DNA from: Marsupella aquatica
Lineage: Eukaryota > Marchantiophyta
Length of the DNA stretch: 64,000 bases
Direction: 5' to 3'
NCBI GenBank assembly: GCA_973895155.1
Contig: OZ316898.1
Span: forward strand, 4,154,001-4,218,000
This document shows, piece by piece, positions 56,525 to 64,000 of this stretch. The notes below the pieces were generated by a model, which was not told the origin of the DNA, did no database searches, and saw only the letters and a list, made by a program, of their open reading frames with translations. The position numbers and the translations under genes are program-made. The number at the start of each line of letters is the position of its first letter. Within the stretch, counting starts at the first letter, position 1.

Positions 56525-59500
56525 ACTCCAATACATACTTCGAACAATATAAACATGTCAACTAGCCAACAAAAGAGCATTGACTCAAACTCCTGAGCAA
56601 CACAACATCATTCTATCTCACAGAACTTTCAAGGTAGCCTTGTGCAGGCAAATATAAATTAATTACCTCCACACTAACAATCAACTCAACAACAAGACCT
56701 CAATGCTTGGCTCGTTCTGGGCCTCGTGTGTTTCTCGTTCTCCCAAGCCAGGCTAGATAGCGTTCCAGATACTGCAGTTGCAACAGTAGGAAACTATTAA
56801 GCACCAATTGTGTAGTTACATTATGGCTCAATAAAGAATGCTTCAGCCAAACACAGAGTAAATCAATTATATGGTTAGATTAAGAGATAAAAAATGTTTG
56901 AGCCAAACATAGTTCTCTTGACTCGCAAAGGAGCACATTTGGCCCATAATAGACTGATCAAAGGTCAAATTTGTGTTTGTGAGGTCTACTGTAGGAGGAG
57001 GCAGCCGCCTAAGGTAGGCTGGCCTGCCATGGTAGTAATTTACTAAACTAAAAACACATCCTACAGGTGCACAAGTGGTACCGTATAAAATTCTCCACAA
57101 GTGGATTAGAATAGCCATTTGTTGGGAGCTACGGTCTTCTCTGGACACATTCTTTCAGCCTATTGCTACAGCCTACAGGAAGAGGTGGAGGGTAGGAGGA
57201 GGGAGGAGTATCGTAGCTTTACCGTAGGCCTGGTATCACTTGGACAACAAAATTGATCACAGTTGCATGCGCGCGTAAGCATGGATTGCAAGAGCAGTTT
57301 GTTCAAAAGTCTCATCATCATTAGTGAGTCTAAAAACTTCCCGTGATGCGCACGGATGTATATGGAGTGATGGTTGCTGCTCCAGGAACAACACAATAGG
57401 GATTGCACAACAAGCAACGTCACTTGAGGGATGTCGACGCCCTCCCAACCCTTGCCGGTGCCCACTGCGCTAGGCCTGGGGTTCTCTCAATGCGCTGATA
57501 GGGCCTCTCCAAGCTGCATTCAAAGAGCACTGAGGAAAGCCTGAGTCCAACCCATTTGGAGCTCAACTCCTCCGTCTATATGTTAGAGAAGTGCACAAAA
57601 TGCAGGCAAAAGGTCAAGGGGTTGCGTATGGGAAGAAAAAGCGGAAATGTTCTCCTCCTATAAACTCTACTGTAACATTGCATGGTCAGTGCCAGCATGT
57701 CCAATTTGCTGAACTCTTTGAGCTCTATAGAAAATCAACAAGATCGACAATAATTGCAACAACACCAACAAACTTCTCTTCTTCTAGGAATGCAACAAGT
57801 CCCACAAGCTCACATTCAACAAGCTTACGACAAACATGATTCAAACGATGCTATGCACAGGGGTAGCGAGGATCATCAGTTATCAATTTTTTCGTCGAAT
57901 TTTTTTTGAATCTCAGTTGAGCAGCTAAGATGACAACTTTGCACTTCCACGCATCTCAGCTAGGCAGCTGAGATTGACTCAATCTCAGCTGACCTCACCG
58001 AGATCGGCGTGCGGACAAAAATAATGGAAAAATTTAAAAATTTAAAAAAAATTGCCAAAATTATGTGTCCGTACCGTACGGACACCTGGCCATCTCGGTT
58101 GGCCCCGCCGAGAAGTGATGCCCGTATGGTACGGACACCCATAGTGAAAAAAATTTCAAAAAAAGTTTTTTTCTTCATCAAATTTTGAGGAAAAAAATGA
58201 TTTTTTTTTTTCACATTTTTTTTTTCACATTTTTTTTCGGCACTACATCTTGGCGGCCTCTCTGAGATGATGTGGCAACTGATATCAGGTCGACTGATGG
58301 AAACGACTGATAACTGATGATGTAACTTTACTCCTATGCACAACTCTATACACAGTCGCTCCTATGCCACATCCGCACCTGTTGAATGCTTACAGCTCGA
58401 ACAACAACCCTCTCATTAAGCCAATAGCCACTGCAATGTCTAGCTTTCAACCTCCCTTGAGCTTTCATTCTTTTCTTGACAAATTACTAGCTAGGGCAAC
58501 GGGCTGCTGTAGTGGGGTGGGCTCTGGAAACTCTCTACAGCCAGTAGGCGCCCAACATACAATATTGTTCAATAGATTGAGGAAAAGGGTTAGAAACCAT
58601 ACTGAAGCACGAAAGCGGAGGCCTTTGAATGCCAAAGATGATGATGAGCTTGTCCGATCTCCCGCACTCCCACGTACTCCCACAGCTACCACTTAGCAAG
58701 TCTCTTTGCGCCCTGAGAGCTAAGATAGTCGTGAATGAAGCTCTCCGTCTCGCTCCAAAATGGAACAAGAAGCAAAGTTCCAAAAAGATTTTGGCAAGGA
58801 GAGAGCGGAATGATTCCAGAGAAGCACTAAAGAATCGAAGGTCGTGAATGACAAAACGTGACCACTCACCCAACGCATAGCTTGCAGCAGTGCGGGCAGC
58901 AATGGCTCCACCACAGAGCCTCAGCATCACCCTCGACGCCAGCTCGAGCTTGGAGGCAAGAAAAGCTTTGAACTAGCTCAAGCTTGGAAGCAGCTCGAGC
59001 AATCCCCAACCAACCTTGCCTCGTCCTCCGTCCCAAGCTCACTCAGTCCTCTCCTTGCCCTTTGATCAATCTCCTAGCTCTTGCATAAGGTCGTAGCCGC
59101 CGCGCTTGCTAGTTGCACAAGGTCGTAGTCATCGCCCTTGCTAAGGTTGGCAAATGTTGAGGAAAATAGGGATTAAAATTGACACCAAAGAGTAACCTGG
59201 GTCAATGATTCCCATATTCAAAACCCTTGGAAAAAAATGGTCGCGGTTTGGACTCCCTCCACACTCCCCGATGGTGGACCAAGCCTTGCAACTACTCCTC
59301 CCAATGATCCCCTCCCCTCAGTCTCCCCACGTCAGCATTTAGAAACCCATCCCCAATATACTATATCATACTAAGTGCTCATATACCCTATACCCTAAAC
59401 TAAGTACATGACATGTGTCCCAATCAAAACATGACACCTAGCACACAAGGGTGTCCTAATACCCTTGCATAATATAATAAATAATACCCAACACTCAATA

Positions 59501-60985
59501 TTATAAACCCTTCGACATATTATAAATGAAAACTCAGTCTTTTGTTATTGCCTTCATTAGTATTATGGTATTCTAATTATTAGTTGCGCAGGATTTAAAA
59601 TGCCCTTTATTTGTTCGCACGTAGTTGGAAGAATCCGCCGAGTGATTCCCCAGGGGGAGTCAGTTGTGATTAGATCGTAAAATCCTGTCTTGTATCCGAC
59701 TTTTAGGGTCCAAATGGTTCGAGTCATTCAGAAATATAGAGTGGCAATATAGAGCCCATATGGTCCAGAGTGCAGTATGGAGTGTGCAGGCAGTAGCCAG
59801 ATTGAAGAGGGAGGGAAGATTTTCTCCAAGGAAGAGGGAGGGAAGAAGATTTGCTCACTCATTGTTCCAATGGACCAAAGCCTGCTGGTAAAAAGAAATC
59901 TGAAACAATATATTCAGGAAAAAGTTTATTGAAAGCAACCCATTCTCAGAAAGAAGCACTACAAGCTCTCAAATGAGTAGATTGAAAACATCTTGAAAAC
60001 ATGATGCAACTGCTACGAGTAGGCTACGAGCACAATCGAGAGCAAATTGTGCTCCATTGTGCTCAATGTGAAGGACTGGAAAACTCAATAAGGGCTAATC
60101 AAATTGAGCAGGGCATGAGGCAAGAGAAGACTACTATACAATTTTCAGCTTGTTTGATAAAACATTTGGTATTTGATGTCAATGTGTTTCACTGTGCTTT
60201 CCATCACCTGATTCACAGCAAGATGAAGCACACTTTGACTATGACAACGGAGTTTCACATGCCCATGTGGCAATCCCATCTTAGTGATAAGTACATATGT
60301 CTAACCAAATCGCTTTGTTCATTTATTGTTGTAACATACAGTTTTGTTTTTGTAGTAGATTGAGTTATACATTTTTTCAGAATAGACCTCCAACTTATGC
60401 ATCCATTCTCAAATGTGTACCTTGTTGTTCTCCTCCGGTCTAGATCTTGTCCATATCATAATCTATGTATAGCCAAAGGTCAAGTGCAAGCTAGAGGGGT
60501 ACTGAAAGGATCTCCATTTTCTCCACCAAAAGGACATTGGTCCTTGGTAAAAGCAATCACTAGAGGACAAAAAGACCAAAATGTTACATGGAATGGAGGT
60601 GAGATTGAAAGGTTAGATCATGCATGCCAAATGTTACATGGATTGTTTTGGTGAGATTGAAAGGTTAGATCATGCATGCCAAATGTTTGGAAGTGTGTCC
60701 AAATGTTTTGGAACTCTAGAAGCGTGCCCAATCTTTTCGGAAGTGTGCACAACATTGTTGGCAGTGCCCCCAATCGTTTGGAAGTGTGGTCAACCTTTTT
60801 GGGAGTGTGCTCAACTAAATCTTAATGACATTTCTAGTCCTTTCCCTCTCCTTTTTGAGCTAGTCCTTGGGGACTCCTTTGGTACCCCTCTAGCTTGCAC
60901 TTGACCCAAACAATGATGTCGCATTCTTTGCATTTTCATCAAACAAAAGACCATGATCCACTATACCCTTTAAGTACCTTCATTG
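56525..60985. other. Decayed DNA without a supported gene
   Basis: No coding domain recognised. Landmarks: A/T homopolymer tracts at 58010-58060 and 58145-58240; a near-perfect palindrome at 58065-58085; a 37-bp direct repeat at about 60601-60638 and 60653-60690 ('gagattgaaaggttagatc'); and a degenerate minisatellite at 60690-60830 with units like 'tttggaagtgtgcccaa'. The plus frame at 60001-60363 is not recognised. Confidence 0.45.
58065..58085. repeat. 21-bp palindrome with 10-bp arms
   Basis: Arms GTGTCCGTAC and GTACGGACAC around a single C. A related half-site GGTACGGACAC occurs at about 58129. Function unknown. Confidence 0.8.
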
Positions 60986-61325
60986 CTTTTTAGTGTACTT
61001 TCCCTAGATTTGACATGTACCTAGTACTCACCTTTCCCATAGCCATGGCAAGATAAGGTCTAGTGAAAGTCATCAAATACATGAGACTTTCAACGTACTG
61101 CCTTATCATAAGGAACCTTTGACATCAGGCCCTTCTATGTTGCATATGTGAGATAAGAACCTGATGACAACTTGAAGTGTAGAACCAAAGGGGTACTTAC
61201 TAGCTTGTTATCCCCCATGTTGAACCTCACAATTATCTTCATTGCATAACTGTCTTGCATCAACCATAGTGGATCTAGTGAGACCTAGTGATCTCCATAT
61301 CCAAGATTCTCTTAGCTGGTCCTAA
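60986..61325 (-). pseudogene. Ty1-copia reverse transcriptase fragment, degenerate
   Basis: On the minus strand, pieces of the copia RT C-terminus are readable across frames: 'GPAKRILDMEI', 'NMGDNKLVSTPLVLHFKLSS', 'KVPYDKAV' and 'SLMYL...FTRPYLAMAMGK'. The order matches the family. Several stops and frame changes are present. Orientation is opposite to the adjacent copia element at 61702, so it is a separate relic. Confidence 0.7.
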
Positions 61326-61701
61326 GTCCTTCCCTTGGGCCCTCAGCGTTACTAATACAAGAAGGACATGCGAACGATGCAAGGGTATTTTTAATGTAAT
61401 GCAAACTAATTTTTATAATGTTTTTTAAAGTAGGCAACATCCATGTATATATATATATATATATTCGACATAATATTAGTAATAAGGCTCTTATCAAATA
61501 CATGTCACATTAATCTTATGCAAGGGTACCCAAAATGCCAAAGTACACGCGTCATTATATGGTTGGCACACATGTCATCACTTCATTGGCACACATGTCC
61601 ATATAGTAAATCAGACATTCAATTATTTGTCATCTTAAGGCAAGTTTGATGTTGTGGCCCTCCTTATGGTGAGACAAATGGGTTTGGGTAGACATGCTTA
61701 C
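61326..61701. other. Spacer with a TA microsatellite
   Basis: (TA)n at about 61446-61463. No gene seen. CTTAC (61697-61701) would be the left target duplication of the element that follows; its partner is outside the window. Confidence 0.4.
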
Positions 61702-62118
61702 TATTGGGTATTTATTCTTATGTCTAGGTTAGGTATGACGTGGTTGGTACAACAACGTGGGTTGGTACAATAACATGGTTTGGTACAACTACATGGTTAG
61801 GTACAACAATGTGGTTAGAACTACATGATTAGGTACAACAATGTGGTTAGGTTAACTAAGTTGCAGACTATATCATAAGAGGCGCGTGTGCTTGGAGAGA
61901 GAGAACCAAGGCTCATTGTTATGGAGCCACTTGAGAGATAGGGAGAGCTTGCACTGTGGAGACTCGGTATAGCCGACGGGCTTAGAGTTTAGTAAAGCTC
62001 TCTTGTGTGTTCCCGTGGACGTAGCCTCAAGGAGGTGAACCACGTATCTCTTGTGTCGACTACTTGCATGTTGGATATGTCATGTGCTTACCGTTGCGAT
62101 TATCGTCTATACTCAACA
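61702..62118 (+). repeat. 5' LTR of the plus-strand copia element, with an internal minisatellite
   Basis: Ends TATTGGGTATTTATTC (TG changed to TA at the first dinucleotide) and ...ATACTCAACA. From 61730 to 61860 it contains about six copies of a roughly 20-bp 'ggttaggtacaacaatgt' unit that is absent from the 323-bp relative at 24983, which explains the extra length. Confidence 0.82.
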
Positions 62119-62120
62119 AT

Positions 62121-62132
62121 TGGTATCAGAGC
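62121..62132 (+). other. Primer binding site (initiator Met tRNA)
   Basis: TGGTATCAGAGC two bases after the LTR end. Confidence 0.92.
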
Positions 62133-62883
62133 ATACCTGGAAGGTGACGTGTATTCGTGACGGGATTTCGTGACGGTTTTTTCCAGCGTTGAGTGTCGGT
62201 GGATTTCCTAGAGTTCCGTCGCATGGAACTTGGAGTTTATGGGCTCAACGGATAGATCAGGGCAAGGGCTTTCTAACCGTGTGAATAAATCGCTGAATGG
62301 AGCTCGTGGTGCGGAAAGATCTAAGTTTTTGTCGTTCTGGATTTTGTGAAGAAAGTCGGCAACATTCGTGTTCGATGGTTTTTTGGAGGAGGGACCAGAG
62401 TTTATTTTCTCGACGGTGTGAGCTCTACGGCGAAGGAAGCGTCGCATGTTATAGCTCCATTTGTAGATTGGGATGAGCTAATCATTTCGGTAGCTGGTTT
62501 GTTGTCGAGTGTGTAACGAGTACGTCACAATGAGCAAAAGAAGCGTTCTGATTTTTTGACCGGCTATGGAGTCTTCTTTTGCCTTAGTGGGGTTTCTTGT
62601 TGTTGCAATCGACTCGGAGGGAGAAGCGTCAAGTGTTTTGACTCAACGTAGAGATTGAGGCAAGACAATTGCTTTGAGTCCGGGATTGGCTCTTGATGCG
62701 AAGAGGAAGGCTAAGAAAAATCATTTACCTTGTTGGACTTGGTGATGGCATCGAGTGCACGCAATTCATCAACATTCGTTGTTGACAAGCATTGGAAAAC
62801 TAGGCTCGTGGGCTACGTGGCAGTGATAACCTTTGAGTTTTTTGAGAAGTTAAGAAAAACGTCATTTTTTCTTGATTTCTCAC
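62133..62883 (+). other. Untranslated leader of the plus-strand copia element
   Basis: About 750 bp without a coding frame, recognisably similar to blocks 21665-21800, 22900-23250 and 24735-24968 of the minus-strand copy (complemented). Probably holds packaging signals. Confidence 0.65.
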
Positions 62884-64000
62884 ATGAGTGACTTGGAGGA
62901 GAGTTCTATTGAGTCACCGGAGAGAACAGAGGAGGAAGCAAAAGATCTAGCGGAATTGTGGTCACCGGTATTGCGGCGAGTGACAAGAAAAAGGATGGGG
63001 ACAATCAAGCTTGGAGGTCCCAAGTTTGAGGTTACAAAATACGATGGCCGCACGGACTACTTGTTGTGGGAGTGACAAGTGAAGGGGGTACTCCGTGCAA
63101 CCGGGCTTGGGAAATTGCTGAAGGACCAGCCAAATGATGTCGACAATGATGATTGGCAGGACATGCAGGAGCAGGCTGTGAGCACCGTGATGCTCTATCT
63201 TCAGCCTAATGTCATCAAGCAATTGGCAGACCATGTCAATTGTGCATCATTGTTTGCCGCGTTGGAGCAAAAGTACCATCAAAAGGAGCTATCGAATCAG
63301 CTCTACACATCTTTGAAGCTTATGAGCTTCAAGATGAAGGAGGGAAGTGCAAAGATTCAGGACCATAACGATGGTTTCAACGACCTGGTCATTGATTTGC
63401 AAAATCTGGGGGAGGATTTGAGTGATGAGCGGCAGGCTCTTCACTTGCTTAGCTCTTTACCCTTGTCGTATCAGTCATTGTCACGAGTGCTGCTTCATCG
63501 TGACAGGAAGACTATCACTTACAATGAAGTTGTAAGTGCTCTGTTGACTGATGACTTGCAATGGAAATTGACCATGCCCTCTCAGCCATCATCGTCGTCT
63601 GGTGCTGCCTTGAATGTGAATCGTGGGAGGTCATAGAAGCATCCAGAGCACCACACGAATGGCAAGGGAAGAAGTAAATCTAGGACAAGATTTGCTTCAA
63701 GGGGAAAGTCCCAAGAGAGGAAGCCGGTGGTATGCTGGAAGTGTGGCAAGACTGGCCACATTAAGAGGGATTGTAAGGGTAAGGTAGCTGAATCTTCATC
63801 AGCCAATGTGGCTAGTGTTGATGGAGAAGTTGATTTACTCAACGATGAGTATGTTTTATGAAGTCAGGAGTATGCCCTGTGCACATCATCTAGGAGAGCA
63901 AATAATGTGTGGATTCTTGATTGTGCTTGCTCCTTTCACATTTGTTACATTCGCGAGTATTTCAATTCTTATTCTGTGTCAAACGGTTCAGTTTTGATGG
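62884..64000 (+). pseudogene. gag: Ty1-copia gag and protease start, with stops
   Basis: ATG 62884 ('MSDLEESSIESPE'), then 'LGGPKFEVTKYDGRTDYLLWE', interrupted by TGA at 63073-63075 where CGA is expected. The UBN2 core follows ('LHLLSSLPLSYQSL'), then TAG at 63634-63636 after 'NVNRGRS', an intact nucleocapsid knuckle 'CWKCGKTGHIKRDC', TGA at 63859-63861, and the protease region 'WILDCACSFHI', in which the expected active-site triad D-S/T-G reads D-C-A. The frame is otherwise maintained to the window end. Gag forms the particle and the protease would release it; neither is functional here. Confidence 0.85.

Larger units (their letters stand above)
61702..64000 (+). mobile_element. Ty1-copia retrotransposon, plus strand, 5' part only
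   Basis: LTR, primer site, leader, gag and the start of the protease follow in the usual order, and the element runs out of the window. The leader and gag match those of the minus-strand element at 20589-25305, so both are one family, though diverged. Coding stops show this copy is inactive. Confidence 0.85.

Overview
The window looks like repeat-rich nuclear DNA from a green-lineage (streptophyte) genome. Signs of this are plant-type CACTA/En-Spm transposons with Tnp2 transposase and a Ptta/En/Spm (Transposase_24-like) partner, a Mutator-like (MULE/FAR1-type) transposase with a SWIM finger, Ty1-copia elements with a TGGTATCAGAGC initiator-Met primer site, and GT-AG introns of about 70-140 bp in the element genes. 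A charophyte alga or a non-seed land plant fits best, but this is inference from element content only. No tRNA, rRNA or CRISPR array was seen, and no conserved housekeeping gene was recognised.

Layout. 1-10353 is the right part of one CACTA element (CACTA-1). From left to right it holds a tandem-BRCT protein gene, an F-box-like gene, a broken Tnp2 transposase, a nine-exon TNPA-like gene with one premature stop, and a subterminal repeat array ending in a CACTA terminus at 10353. It sits in the acidic-repeat exon of another gene (10354 to about 11875). 12140-19170 is a dead MULE on the minus strand, its introns and flanks filled with a 12-bp motif, followed by minisatellites. 20589-25305 is a deleted Ty1-copia element on the minus strand with matching TTTTA target duplications. 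25.6-37.6 kb has no recognisable transposon. It contains spliced-exon signatures of at least one unidentified minus-strand gene whose first exon looks like a signal peptide. 38452-43659 is a minus-strand relic of an unclassified transposase-like protein. 45271-56165 is a complete CACTA element (CACTA-2) with AGC target duplications. From 56.2 kb to the end there is a MITE, decayed unique DNA, a copia reverse-transcriptase fragment, and the 5' half of a plus-strand copia element running off the window.

How the parts work together. CACTA-2 is the best-preserved unit. A minus-strand TNPA-like gene (46059-48156) and a plus-strand transposase gene (50006-54810) diverge from a central region holding two to three copies of a roughly 470-bp tandem repeat. 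TTGCGA/TCGCAA motifs pack both ends and recur around the TNPA-like gene. Inside the first intron of the transposase lies an exon encoding a SET domain. The first exon can be spliced in frame either to the SET exon or to the transposase exon, so one locus could make a SET protein and a transposase with the same zinc-binding N-terminus. CACTA-1 carries BRCT and F-box genes instead. Two unrelated CACTA elements carrying host-type chromatin, repair or ubiquitin domains is the most notable feature of the window.

A small terminal-inverted-repeat element of 251-297 bp occurs three times (14315, 41178, 56220), each time with a perfect 8-bp target duplication. Two copies interrupt transposase exons.
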